Origin: WS-2 sp964650245
Lineage (GTDB): Bacteria > Eisenbacteria > RBG-16-71-46
Reading direction: 5' to 3'
Assembly: GCA_964650245.1 (NCBI GenBank)
Contig: CAZYQK010000073.1
Location: forward strand, 1-16,075
Length of the DNA stretch: 16,075 nucleotides
The notes beneath the pieces are model-generated. The model was not told where the DNA came from. It did not search any database and saw only the letters and a program-made list of their open reading frames with translations. Positions 1 to 8,900 of the stretch are shown piece by piece. The first letter of the stretch is position 1. The number at the start of each line of letters is the position of its first letter. The translations under genes and the position numbers were made by a program.

Positions 1-356
1 TCGACAACTTCGACCACATCCAGGCCACCTGGTTCAGCGAGGGCAAGAAGACCGGTCAGATCGCGCTCCACTACGGCGCAGACGACTTCGGCGGCACGCT
101 TTTCGAGGAGAACGTGCACCTCGCGACCGGGCACCTGAACAAGAGCACGGTGGCGGAGATCGAAACCCTGATCCGCGAGTCGGGCTTCGTCCCCGCCCAG
201 CGCGACACGCTCTACGGGATCCTGCGCGTGGCCGAGGGCCCCGAGGCGCTCGCCCGCCTCTCCGATGACGTGCCGCTGTTCGTCGAGAGCCTGCGCGAGC
301 TGAAGGCCGAGTACCCGGCGGAGTTGGAGGGGGAGGAGCGCGGGGCGCCCGCGTGA
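1..356 (+). CDS. mqnC: MqnC/CofH-family radical SAM protein, C-terminal part (probable dehypoxanthine futalosine cyclase)
   Basis: Only the last ~117 codons are present; the reading frame enters at base 3 and ends at the TGA at 354-356. The visible part is the C-terminal region of the MqnC/MqnE/CofH radical-SAM group: a block reading HIQATWFSEGKKTGQIALHY, then a GADDFGGT..EEN motif and a closing RESGFVPAQRDTLY motif. In this family GA(N/D)DFG..EEN follows the barrel and PAQR.TLY lies near the C-terminus. MqnC forms cyclic dehypoxanthine futalosine in the futalosine route to menaquinone, in the cytoplasm. The HIQA-W and PAQR.TLY motifs favour MqnC over MqnE, whose usual motif has DLDGT. The CX3CX2C cluster motif lies outside the window, so the exact paralogue cannot be fixed. 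The next gene overlaps it by four bases. Confidence 0.72.
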   Translation, partial: DNFDHIQATWFSEGKKTGQIALHYGADDFGGTLFEENVHLATGHLNKSTVAEIETLIRESGFVPAQRDTLYGILRVAEGPEALARLSDDVPLFVESLRELKAEYPAELEGEERGAPA

Positions 357-802
357 GCCTCCCGCGATCCGCGAGCGCCCCGCCTGCGTCCGTGGGCCTC
401 GCCGCCCGCTTCGTGCGATTCGGGACGGTGGGCTTGAGCGGCGTCGTGGTGGACATGGGCGTGCTTTTCCTGATGCACGACCCTCGCGCGTTGGGGCTCC
501 CGCTGGTCGCGAGCAAGATTGCGGCGGCCCAGCTCGCGATCGTCAACAACTTCACATGGAACGAGCGGTGGACCTTCGCCGATCGGGTGGGGGCGCGCGC
601 CGGGCGCGGGCGGCTCGCGCGCTTCGCGCGCTTCGAGCTCATCTGTCTCGCGGGGGTCGCGCTCAACGTGGGGATTCTCAAATTCTGCGTGCAGACGCTG
701 GGCCTGCACTACCTGGTCGCCAACGCGCTCGCGATCGGCGCGGTCACGGTCTGGAACTTTGCCCTCAACCTGCGCTGGAACTGGGCGGCGCGCGGGGCGT
801 GA
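353..802 (+). CDS. GtrA-family integral membrane protein
   Basis: A 149-residue protein starting at GTG 353, whose start overlaps the upstream stop in a GTGA arrangement, so translation is probably coupled. It shows the GtrA-like pattern of four hydrophobic segments in two similar halves. The first half begins with RFVRFGTVGLSGVVVDMGVL (residues ~20-39) and has a later N-N-F-x-W-N-E-R-W-x-F motif (~64-74). The second half opens with RFARFELICLAGVALNVGIL and ends N-F-x-L-N-x-R-W-N-W. Length is typical (120-150). GtrA proteins are thought to move undecaprenyl-phosphate-linked sugars across the inner membrane for lipopolysaccharide or cell-wall glycosylation, often with a GT2 glycosyltransferase; none is adjacent here. 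The family is confident from the motif pattern; the substrate is unknown. Confidence 0.85.
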   Translation: MSLPRSASAPPASVGLAARFVRFGTVGLSGVVVDMGVLFLMHDPRALGLPLVASKIAAAQLAIVNNFTWNERWTFADRVGARAGRGRLARFARFELICLAGVALNVGILKFCVQTLGLHYLVANALAIGAVTVWNFALNLRWNWAARGA

Positions 803-808
803 CGCGGG

Positions 809-836
809 CGGGCGGCTCACGCTAGTCTGCCGCCCG
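809..836. other. Small hairpin covering the transporter start codon
   Basis: A 7-bp inverted repeat (809-815 with 830-836, 14-nt loop) fills the short gap between the GtrA gene and the transporter and includes the first base of the GTG start. No Shine-Dalgarno sequence precedes this start. The structure may modulate translation, but in DNA this GC-rich a 7-bp stem can occur by chance. Confidence 0.25.
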
Positions 837-2392
837 TGACTCCGCGCGCCGAGCCGCCCGCCGCAGCCGACGTTTTCACCGAGGACGCGGGTCATCGCTT
901 CCGCCCGCTCCCCATCCTGGTCGTGGCGCTGCTGGCCACGGCGCTCGCGCTCGCGCCGCTCCCAGGTCTCGGCGACGCAGCCCAGCGCACGCTCGTGATC
1001 CTGGTGGTCGCGGGCGGCCTGTGGATGACCGAAGCGCTTCCGGTCGCCGTGACCGCGCTGCTCATCCCGGTGCTCGCCCTCGGCCTCGGTGTCGCCGATG
1101 CGAAGAGCGCGTTCGCCGGCTTCGGCGACCCGATCGTGTTCCTGTTCCTCGGCACCTTCATGCTCACCGATGCCGCCGACCGGCACGGGCTGAACACGCG
1201 GCTCGCGCGCTCGGTGCTCGGCTCCCGCTGGGTGCGCGAGAAGCCGCACCGCATGCTGTGGGCGATGGCGATGCTGGGCGTCGGAATCTCGGCGTGGGTC
1301 AACAACACCGCGACCACCGCGCTGCTGCTTCCGCTCGCGCTGACCGCCGAGCGTCTGGGCTCGAGGCGCCTGCTGGTCGGAGTGCTGCTCATGGCAAGCT
1401 ACGCCCCGTCGCTGGGCGGACTCGCGACCCCGGTCGGAACCGCTCCCAACCTGATCGGCCTGCGCCTGCTCGAGCAGACGACTGGCCATCGTCCCTCGTT
1501 CGCTCAATGGTGCGCCGTCTTCGCCCCGCTCGCGGTCCTGAGCACCGCGATCACAGCCTGGTGGCTGCGCGTGCGGGCGGGAGATGGAACGGCACGGGCC
1601 GACTCCGGCACGGTGCAGGCGGGGGCGGGCGCGGCGGCGGGGAGCCCTCCAGGCCGAAGGTTCGCTTCTATGAGGCCGGGAGGGCTCCCCGCCGCCGCGC
1701 CCGCCCCCGCCGTGCCACGAGCACCGTGGTCACTCGCCGAGCGCACGCTCGTGCCGGTCTACGTGCTCGTGGTCCTGCTCTGGATCACGCCCGGCATTCT
1801 CGGCGCGACCCCGCTCGGCGGTGCCGCGTGGGTCAAGACCTGGCAGGCGCGGCTGCCCGAGCCCGCCGTGCCGCTGCTGGGCGCGCTCGCGCTGTTCGCG
1901 CTGCCGGCCGGCGGGAAAGACCGCGCGCGCATTCTCGACATCCGGGTGCTCCGGCGGGTGGACTGGAGCACGCTGCTCCTGTTCGGCGGCGGGCTCTCGC
2001 TGGGCGCGCTGATGCTCGAGTCCGGACTCGCGCGCGCAATCGGGGACGCCATCTTCGCCGCGATGCCGGTCCACGGCACCTTCGGCGTGGTGCTGGCCGC
2101 GACGCTGATGGGGGTGCTGGTGAGCGAGGTCACGAGCAACACCGCGAGCGCCTCGCTCGTGGTGCCGGTGGTGCTGGCCCTGGCGCAGGCGGCGGGCATG
2201 GATCCGGTAAAGCCCGCGCTCGCCGCCACCGTGGCGTGCTCGTTCGGCTTCATGCTCCCGGTCTCGACGCCTCCCAACGCGCTGGTGTTCGGCACCGGGC
2301 GGGTGCGCATCCGCGAGATGGTCGCGAACGGCGCGCTGCTCGACGTGGTGGGCGTTCTGCTGGTCGCGGGCTGGGTGACCTTGCTCGGCTAG
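836..2392 (+). CDS. DASS/SLC13-family sodium-coupled anion (dicarboxylate-type) symporter
   Basis: A 518-residue polytopic inner-membrane protein. Hallmarks of the divalent anion:sodium symporter family (VcINDY type) are in both inverted halves. Half one has N-N-T at residues 156-158 (WVNNTATTALLLP) followed by GG.ATPVGTAPNLIG. Half two has S-N-T at 434-436 (SEVTSNTASASLVVP) followed by STPPNALVFGTG (~477). These SNT hairpins bind sodium and substrate carboxylate in characterised members, which import C4-dicarboxylates, citrate or sulfate; the substrate here is not determined. It starts at GTG 836, 33 bases after the GtrA stop, with no clear Shine-Dalgarno; the first membrane segment begins near residue 25, and the next methionine (~63) would delete it. 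Oddity: residues ~258-298, between the halves, are low-complexity Ala/Gly/Pro sequence encoded by a long inverted repeat, an insertion relative to relatives of usually 450-480 residues. Confidence 0.88.
   Translation: MTPRAEPPAAADVFTEDAGHRFRPLPILVVALLATALALAPLPGLGDAAQRTLVILVVAGGLWMTEALPVAVTALLIPVLALGLGVADAKSAFAGFGDPIVFLFLGTFMLTDAADRHGLNTRLARSVLGSRWVREKPHRMLWAMAMLGVGISAWVNNTATTALLLPLALTAERLGSRRLLVGVLLMASYAPSLGGLATPVGTAPNLIGLRLLEQTTGHRPSFAQWCAVFAPLAVLSTAITAWWLRVRAGDGTARADSGTVQAGAGAAAGSPPGRRFASMRPGGLPAAAPAPAVPRAPWSLAERTLVPVYVLVVLLWITPGILGATPLGGAAWVKTWQARLPEPAVPLLGALALFALPAGGKDRARILDIRVLRRVDWSTLLLFGGGLSLGALMLESGLARAIGDAIFAAMPVHGTFGVVLAATLMGVLVSEVTSNTASASLVVPVVLALAQAAGMDPVKPALAATVACSFGFMLPVSTPPNALVFGTGRVRIREMVANGALLDVVGVLLVAGWVTLLG
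1609..1728. repeat. Long palindromic insertion inside the transporter gene
   Basis: Perfect 33-bp inverted arms at 1618-1650 and 1679-1711 flank a 28-base loop. A further 8-bp pair (1609-1616 with 1721-1728) lies outside, with unequal spacers. The element keeps the reading frame and encodes an Ala/Gly/Pro-rich linker between the two halves of the transporter. A perfect stem this long cannot be explained by base composition alone. In-frame palindromic elements in coding genes are known (Rickettsia palindromic elements), so a mobile palindromic repeat is a reasonable guess. No second copy is visible in this window. Confidence 0.85.
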
Positions 2393-2500
2393 CGCGCGCC
2401 GCGTCATCTGCACTCCTCCGCGTACGTGGCGTTGCATCGTGCACGGGCGGCGCCGCGGGATCGTGCGGCTTCCCTCGCCATCTCGCAGCGCGCGACCCGG

Positions 2501-2516
2501 ACTCGCCGCGGCGAGT
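2501..2516. promoter_or_regulatory. 16-bp perfect palindrome, possible operator
   Basis: ACTCGCCGCGGCGAGT is fully self-complementary and lies nine bases upstream of the predicted -35 hexamer of the first exoprotein gene. That position suits an activator or repressor dimer, but no regulator is identifiable and chance is possible at this GC content. Confidence 0.3.
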
Positions 2517-2525
2517 GAAGCCGCC

Positions 2526-2554
2526 TTGTCAGCCGCATCCGCGGCCCGTAGCAT
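2526..2554 (+). promoter_or_regulatory. Sigma-70-type promoter for the first exoprotein gene
   Basis: TTGTCA (2526-2531) and TAGCAT (2549-2554) are separated by 17 bases, matching the -35/-10 consensus at five and four of six positions. It lies 72 bases upstream of the ATG at 2627. The rest of the 234-base intergenic stretch (2393-2626) shows no gene; it contains the palindrome listed separately and a C-run near 2581. Confidence 0.5.
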
Positions 2555-2611
2555 CGACGCACTCACCCCGGACCGATCCGCCCCCCCCGGCCGGGTTGGC
2601 GCTGCTTCCGC

Positions 2612-2617
2612 GGAGGT
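2612..2617 (+). promoter_or_regulatory. Ribosome binding site of the first exoprotein gene
   Basis: GGAGGT ends nine bases before ATG 2627 and fixes that start, which also gives a complete signal peptide. Confidence 0.7.
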
Positions 2618-2626
2618 CGGTTCCCG

Positions 2627-5600
2627 ATGCCAGCCCGGATTCACCGCGCGGTGTTTCTCGCGCTGTCCCTCGCGTTCTTTCCTCTCCCGGCTGCCGCCGC
2701 GATTCTGCCCTCCGGGTTCACCGAAGAGGACGCGGCGCCCGGCGCGGGGTTCATCGTTCCGGTCGGGATCGCCTTCCTGCCGGACGGGCGCATGCTGGTG
2801 GCCGAGAAGCGCGGGCTCGTCTGGGCGGTGAAGAACGGCGTGAAACATCCGATGCCGATGTGGGACGGCGAAACCGAGGTGCTGGACTCGGGTGACCGCG
2901 GCCTGCTCGGGATCGCGGTGGATCCGGACTACGCCAGCAATCGCTACATCTACATGCTCTACACGGTGGACCCCGACTCGGACGGCATCGACACCGACGA
3001 CGACGCGTTCGGCCGGCTCACCCGCTATCAGGTGAGTGCGGGCGACTCAAACATGGTGGACGACTCGACGCGCAGCATTCTGATGGGCGTGGACTGGTCG
3101 CACGGCCCGCTCTCGGCCTCGTCCTCCCACACCATCGGCTCCTTGCGCTGGGGCTCGGACGGGAGCCTGCTGGTTTCGGTGGGCGACGGTGCGCAGTTCA
3201 ACAACACCGACGCCGGCGGCAACGACCCCGGCGCGTTCGGCGCCGGAAAGTCCGACCCCTACGAGGACATCGGCGCCTTCCGTGCCCAGTACCTCGGCTG
3301 CCTGCCCGGCAAGATCCTGCGCCTCGACCCCGCGACCGGGCAGGGACTGCCGAGCAATCCCTACTGGAACGGCGATCCCGACGCGCCGCAGTCCAAGATC
3401 TGGGCCTACGGGCTCCGCAATGCCTTCCGCTTCACGGTCAAGCCCGGCACCGGCAGCACCGATCCGTCCGCGGGAAACCCCGGGACGCTCTATGTCGGGG
3501 AAGTGGGCTGGACCACCTGGGAAGAGATCGACATCGTGAAGATGCCGGGCGCGAACTTCGGCTGGCCGTGCTACGAGGGTATTGGCCCGCTGTTCGCGTA
3601 CCAGGGGGCCTCGCCGTCACACGGCGGGTGCGACTCGATCGGCACCGCCTGGAACCCGGCGGACGTGACCGCCCCGACTGCGGCCTGGAACCACTACGAC
3701 CCGGCGCTCAGCACGCCGCCGGGATTCAGGGGCAACTCCGCGACCGGCGGCGCGTTCTACACCGGCAGCTTCTATCCGGCCGCGTTCCACAACCGCTACT
3801 TCTTCGGGGATTTCGGCCAGAGCTGGATCAAGATCCTGGTCGCCGACTCGACCGACAACCTGATCGACGTCCAGCCGTTCGCGGAGGAGGCCGACGGCCC
3901 GGTCGACTTCGTGGCCGATCCGGTGAGCGGGGACCTCTTCTACGTCGCGATCTTCTCATTCAAAGTGCGCCGCATCCGCTGGCTCGGGGGCGTCAGCGGG
4001 AACACGCCGCCGGTCGCCAACGCGAACGGCTCGCCGCTGCTGGGCGTGCCGCCGCTCGCCGTCAGCTTCTCGAGCGCCGGCACGTACGACTTCGACGGAG
4101 ACAGCCTGACTACCGTCTGGCTGTTCGGCGACGGGCAGGGCTCGACCGATCCCGATCCCATGCACACTTACACGCTGGCCGGCACCTACGTCGCGGTGCT
4201 TACGGCGGACGACGGCCAGGGCGGCATCGGCCGCGACAGCGTGACAGTGCGCGTCTCCCAGCCCCTCGGTTTCCCCAGCACCGGGATCCTCGACGACTTC
4301 GACCGGCCGGCCGGGCCGCTGGGCGGCGACTGGGCGGACGAGGTCGGCGCCGCGATCAGCGACAGCGCCCTGGTCCTCACCGCGATCACGGCGTCGCCGG
4401 TGTGGAACGGGGCCGTGTTCGACTCCGTGCAGGAGGCCTACTTCACGCTCGACGCGGTCACGGCGTCGTTTTCCGAACACGACCTGATGCTCAAGGTGCA
4501 GGGCCTCTCGTGGACGGATGGGCACATCGAGGTGCGCTACAACGCCACGCTGTCCAACGTCTGGGTCTCGACCTACACGCCGGGCATCGGCTGGGAATCG
4601 CACGGCACGATCGCGCCGGTCACGCTCCAGGCGGGCTCCCGGTTCGGCGCGCGGGCCCACGCCGACGGCAGGGTCGAGGTGTTCCAGGACGGCGTGCTGC
4701 TGGGCGAGGCCTCGGTTGCGGGCTGGCCGTTCGCCGCCTCGGGCGGCCGAATCGGCCTCACGATCGCCGACGCGAACGAAACCATCCTCGACGATTTCGG
4801 GGGCGGCAACGCGGTCGTGACCGCCAACACCGAGCCCACCGCGATCATCGGCGCGCCGGCCGACACGTCGTTCTACGTCTCGGGCGACACGCTCGTGTTT
4901 CTCGGAACCGGCACCGACGCCCAGGATCCGGCCGACTCGCTGGCCTACCACTGGTCGGTGCGGCTCCACCACAACACCCACGTGCACCCGGAGCTCGAGG
5001 CCGACGGCGACTCGGCGTCGCTCGTCATGATGGACGACGACGACGGCACCGCCATCCGCGTCGAGGCCCGCCTCTACGTCACCGACCAGGGCGGGCTCGC
5101 GGACACCGCGGTCGTGAACCTCTTCCCCGAAGCGGATCTCGAGCCGTCGCCGGTGACGGTCACGCCCGCGGTGCCCGTCACCACCGGCCCCGCCCAGTAC
5201 CGCTTCCGGATCCGCAACGGCGGGCGGCTGCCGGCCCACATCTCGCGCTGGCGGCTGGTCGCGAACGCCACCACGCTCGCGGAGGGCGATACCGTGGTGG
5301 CGGCGCTGGACAGCGTCACCGTCACGCGCCTGCTGCCGCCGATCCTGGCGGCCGGTGACTACGATCTGCGCGTGGTCGTGGACACGCTCGGCACGCTGGT
5401 CGAAACCGACGAGACCAACAACACGCGGACCCGGCCGCTGACGGTGTTCGACGGCCCCACGGACGTGCCGCTCACGCACGGGCGCTTCTCGCTCTCGAGC
5501 GCGTTCCCGAGCCCGAGCCCGGGTGCTACATCTCTGGTGCTCGAGCTGCCGCGCGCGTCGCGGCTCGAGTTCGCGATCTACGATCTGGACGGGCGCGAAG

Positions 5601-5758
5601 TCTATCGCGAGCCCGAGCGCGCGGCTCCGGCCGGCCGCTGGACGCTGCGCTGGCCCGGCCTCACGCGCGGGGGCGAACGGGCGCGGCCCGGGGTTTACCT
5701 CGCCCGTGTGGTGGTGGACGGCACGAGCCTCGTGCGCCGCTTCGCGGTCGTGCGGTGA
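2627..5758 (+). CDS. Exported multi-domain protein: PQQ-type glucose/sorbosone dehydrogenase propeller, PKD, jelly-roll, Ig-like, CARDB, C-terminal sorting domain
   Basis: 1043 residues. Signal peptide ~1-25. Residues ~28-448 are a GSDH (glucose/sorbosone dehydrogenase) beta-propeller: GDRGLLGIAVDPDY, GKILRLDP, IWAYGLRNAFRF, VGEVGWTTWEEID and NFGWPCYEG are family landmarks. His168, Asp187 and Arg264-Asn265 fall where soluble PQQ glucose dehydrogenase has its catalytic His144, Asp163 and Arg228-Asn229, with the same 19-residue His-Asp spacing (aligned from memory). An Asp-rich loop (115-126) could bind calcium. Then follow a PKD domain (~459-543), a jelly-roll/LamG-like module (~548-727), an Ig-like domain with an HHNTHVHP motif (~734-835), CARDB (~835-940, ending ETDETNN) and a FlgD-Ig / type IX-like C-terminal domain (~951-1043) with GVYLARVV near the end. 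Likely role: surface-attached or secreted oxidation of aldoses with PQQ; the actual substrate, and whether it is active, is unknown. Paralogue of the next gene. Confidence 0.85.
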   Translation: MPARIHRAVFLALSLAFFPLPAAAAILPSGFTEEDAAPGAGFIVPVGIAFLPDGRMLVAEKRGLVWAVKNGVKHPMPMWDGETEVLDSGDRGLLGIAVDPDYASNRYIYMLYTVDPDSDGIDTDDDAFGRLTRYQVSAGDSNMVDDSTRSILMGVDWSHGPLSASSSHTIGSLRWGSDGSLLVSVGDGAQFNNTDAGGNDPGAFGAGKSDPYEDIGAFRAQYLGCLPGKILRLDPATGQGLPSNPYWNGDPDAPQSKIWAYGLRNAFRFTVKPGTGSTDPSAGNPGTLYVGEVGWTTWEEIDIVKMPGANFGWPCYEGIGPLFAYQGASPSHGGCDSIGTAWNPADVTAPTAAWNHYDPALSTPPGFRGNSATGGAFYTGSFYPAAFHNRYFFGDFGQSWIKILVADSTDNLIDVQPFAEEADGPVDFVADPVSGDLFYVAIFSFKVRRIRWLGGVSGNTPPVANANGSPLLGVPPLAVSFSSAGTYDFDGDSLTTVWLFGDGQGSTDPDPMHTYTLAGTYVAVLTADDGQGGIGRDSVTVRVSQPLGFPSTGILDDFDRPAGPLGGDWADEVGAAISDSALVLTAITASPVWNGAVFDSVQEAYFTLDAVTASFSEHDLMLKVQGLSWTDGHIEVRYNATLSNVWVSTYTPGIGWESHGTIAPVTLQAGSRFGARAHADGRVEVFQDGVLLGEASVAGWPFAASGGRIGLTIADANETILDDFGGGNAVVTANTEPTAIIGAPADTSFYVSGDTLVFLGTGTDAQDPADSLAYHWSVRLHHNTHVHPELEADGDSASLVMMDDDDGTAIRVEARLYVTDQGGLADTAVVNLFPEADLEPSPVTVTPAVPVTTGPAQYRFRIRNGGRLPAHISRWRLVANATTLAEGDTVVAALDSVTVTRLLPPILAAGDYDLRVVVDTLGTLVETDETNNTRTRPLTVFDGPTDVPLTHGRFSLSSAFPSPSPGATSLVLELPRASRLEFAIYDLDGREVYREPERAAPAGRWTLRWPGLTRGGERARPGVYLARVVVDGTSLVRRFAVVR

Positions 5759-5796
5759 CCCGGTCTGAATGCGAGATCACGCGACGGCGCGCGTCG

Positions 5797-5826
5797 TTGA
5801 CAGGGCCAGCCCCGAACCGCGACCAT
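5797..5826 (+). promoter_or_regulatory. Possible promoter of the second exoprotein gene
   Basis: A consensus -35 TTGACA (5797-5802) is followed after 18 bases by GACCAT (5821-5826), a weak -10 that overlaps the 10-bp palindrome GACCATGGTC (5821-5830). It lies 112 bases before the TTG start. The palindrome over the -10 could be an operator. The two exoprotein genes are 179 bases apart, so separate transcription is plausible. Confidence 0.35.
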
Positions 5827-5927
5827 GGTCCCCGTGGTCCCGCGCCCCCTCGCCTCGCCGGCGCCGGGATCCGCACTCTCCGACCCGTTGCAGGGACGCT
5901 CCGGGCCACTCTCAGCCGGGTTTTCTT

Positions 5928-5933
5928 GGAGGT
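5928..5933 (+). promoter_or_regulatory. Ribosome binding site deciding a TTG start
   Basis: GGAGGT lies four bases before TTG 5938. Starting there gives a clean signal peptide beginning MSGRISRSAP; the longer in-frame start at 5755 would place 61 Arg/Pro-rich residues in front of it and has no such site. Confidence 0.65.
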
Positions 5934-5937
5934 CTGC

Positions 5938-8900
5938 TTGAGCGGCCGAATCTCGCGCAGCGCCCCGGCCGGTGTTGCGTTACTCTCCCTTGCCCTGCTC
6001 GTCGGACCGGCCCACGCCGCTCCCTCCGTTCCCGCCCAGTTCGTGGTCGAGGACGCGGTCCCCGGGGCCGCGTTCGACACCCCGGTCGGCATCGCGTTCC
6101 TCCCCGACGGCCGCATGTTCGTGGCCGAGAAGCGCGGGCGCGTGTACGAGGTGCGCAACGGAGTCAAGCAGGCGAACCCGATCTGGTCGGGCGAGAACGA
6201 GGTGCTCAACAACGGCGACCGCGGGCTGCTCGGTCTCGCGCTCGACCCCGACTACTACCGCACCCACTGGATCTACCTGCTCTACACCGTGGATCCGGAC
6301 TCGAACGGCACCGACAACGACGACGACGCCTTCAGCCGGCTCACGCGCTACACCGTGAACTTCACCGACTCGGCCTCGGTGATTCCCTCGTCGCGCACCA
6401 TCCTGATGGGCGCCTCGTGGCGCACCGGGGCGGTCTCGGCCTCGCCGTCCCACACCATCGGCGCGCTGCACTGGGGCCGCGACAGCAGCCTGATCGTCTC
6501 GATCGGCGACGGCGCCCAGTTCAACAGCATGGATCAGGGCGGGCAGGATAACGGCGCGTTCGGCCCGAACAAGACCGATCCCTTCGAAGACATCGGCGCC
6601 TTCCGCGCGCAGTACACCGGGAGCCTGGCGGGCAAGATCCTGCGCATCAACCGGCGCGACGGCCACGGCTTCGCGAGCAACCCGTACGTGAACGGCAATC
6701 TCGCCTCGCCCGAGTCGCGTGTGTGGTGCTACGGCGTGCGCAATCCCTTCCGCTTCACCATGCGGCCCGGCACCGGAAGCACCGACACCACGGCCGCCGA
6801 CCCCGGCACGATCTACATCGGCGACGTGGGCTGGACCCTCTGGGAAGAGATGGACGTGGCCCGCGTGGGCGGGCTCAATTTCGGCTGGCCCTGCTACGAG
6901 GGGGTGGGCACCAACTTCACCTACCAGTCGGGCAACCCGTCCCACAACGGCTGCGACTCATTCGGCACGCCTAGCAACCCGGCGCAGGCCAGCCCGCCGC
7001 TCTCGACCTGGCATCATTCCAACGACGCGCTCTCGATCCCGCCGGGATTCCACGGCAACACCTCGATCGGCGGCGCGTTCTACACCTCGAACCAGTACCC
7101 GGCGCAATACCGCAGCCAGTACTTCTTCGGCGACTACGGGCAGAGCTGGGTGAAGTGCGCGGTCGTGGATGGCAACGACAATCTGGTCCAACTCCTCGAT
7201 TTCGGCACCGCGATGGACGGCCCGGTAGACTTCGCCACCGATCCCATCACCGGCAACCTCCACTACGTCGCGATCAACGTCGGTCTGGTGCGCCGAATCC
7301 GCTGGACCGGCCCGGTCGGCGGCAACACGCCGCCGGTCGCGAGCATGACCGCCTCGCCGTCGGCGGGGCCCCCGCCGCTCGTGGTCAACTTCTCGGGCGC
7401 CGGCAGCACCGACGCCGACAACGACCCGATCACCTATGCTTGGCTGTTCGGCGACGGCGGCAGCGACTCGGGCATCACCGCGACCCACACGTACTCCACG
7501 CCCGGCACGTTCACCGCGCAGCTCACGGTGAGCGACGGCCAGGGCGGGCAGGACGTGCACACCGCGATCATCACGGTCACCGCCCCGGGCAGCGCGTTCC
7601 CCAGCACCGGCGTGCTGGACAACTTCAACCGCGCGAACGGACCGCTCGGCGCCCCGTGGGTGGACGAAGTGGCCGGGCTCGAGGTCAACAGCAACGCGCT
7701 CATTCTGACCGACCCCGGAGCGACCACCACCTGGAACGGCGGGGTGTTCGGCGCCGATCAGGAGGCCTACTTCACGCTGAGCGCCGTGAACCCCTCGGGG
7801 GTGGAACACGACCTGATGCTCAAGTCGCAGGGGCTCACGTGGACGGCCGGGCACATCGAGGTGCGCTACGACGCTCCGTTGTCGCGCGTCGCGGTCAACA
7901 CCTACACGCCCGGGTCGGGCTGGGAGCTGCGCGGGGTGGTGTCGCCGGTCACGTTCCAGGCGGGCGACCAGTTCGGGGCGCGCGCGGCGGCCGACGGCAC
8001 GGTCGGGGTGTACAAGAACGGGGTGCTGGCGGGCACGGCCTCGGTGGCGGGCTGGCCGAACGCCGCGGCCGGCGGGCGGATCGGCATGACGTTCACGAAC
8101 ATCCCCACGAGCCGCATCGACAACTTCGGCGGCGGCAACGTGGTGATCAACACCAACACCGCCCCCGCCGCGAGCATCCTGGTCCCGGCCGACAACTCGT
8201 TCTACATCACCGGGCAGACCATCAATCTCACGGGTGATGGAAGCGACGCGCAGACGCCCTCCGACAGCCTGAACTACGAGTGGATCGTGGACTTGTTCCA
8301 CGGCACCCACGTCCACCCTGCGTCCTACACGTTTTCGGGCAAGACCGCGTCGTTCCCGGGGCAGGACTTCGACGACGGCACCGGCGTTCATCTCGGGATC
8401 AAGCTCGCGGTGACCGATCCCGGGGCCCTGACCGACACCGCCCGGGTGACCCTCTGGCCCGAGACGGATCTCGAGGTATCGGCGGTGACGGTCACGCCCG
8501 ATCCGCCCACCGCGACCCAGAGCGCGCAGTACGACTTCAAGCTCTACAACCGCGGGCGAATGCCGGCCCCGATCTCGCGCTGGATGCTGCGCGCCGGGAG
8601 CAACCTGCTGGCGCAGGGGGACGCGGTGGTGGCGGCGCTCGACAGCGTGAGCGTGAGCGTGGGTGCTACCTCCCCAGCGCCCGGCGCCTACGTCCTGCGG
8701 CTCAGGGCCGACTCGCTGGGCGCCGTGTTCGAGACCGACGAGACCGATAACTTCAGCCTGCGCTCGCTGACGGTGAGCCCGGTGCCCGGCAACAACCCGC
8801 CGGTGGCGGTGGCGGGGGGCACGCCGCAGAGCGGGACGGCGCCGCTCGCGGTCAACTTCTCGGGCGCGGGCTCGAGCGATCCCGACGCCGATCCGCTCAC

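Noticed and set aside
5755..5937. Earlier start for the second exoprotein
   Set aside because: It would bury the signal peptide behind 61 Arg/Pro-rich residues, while GGAGGT followed by TTG 5938 fits well.
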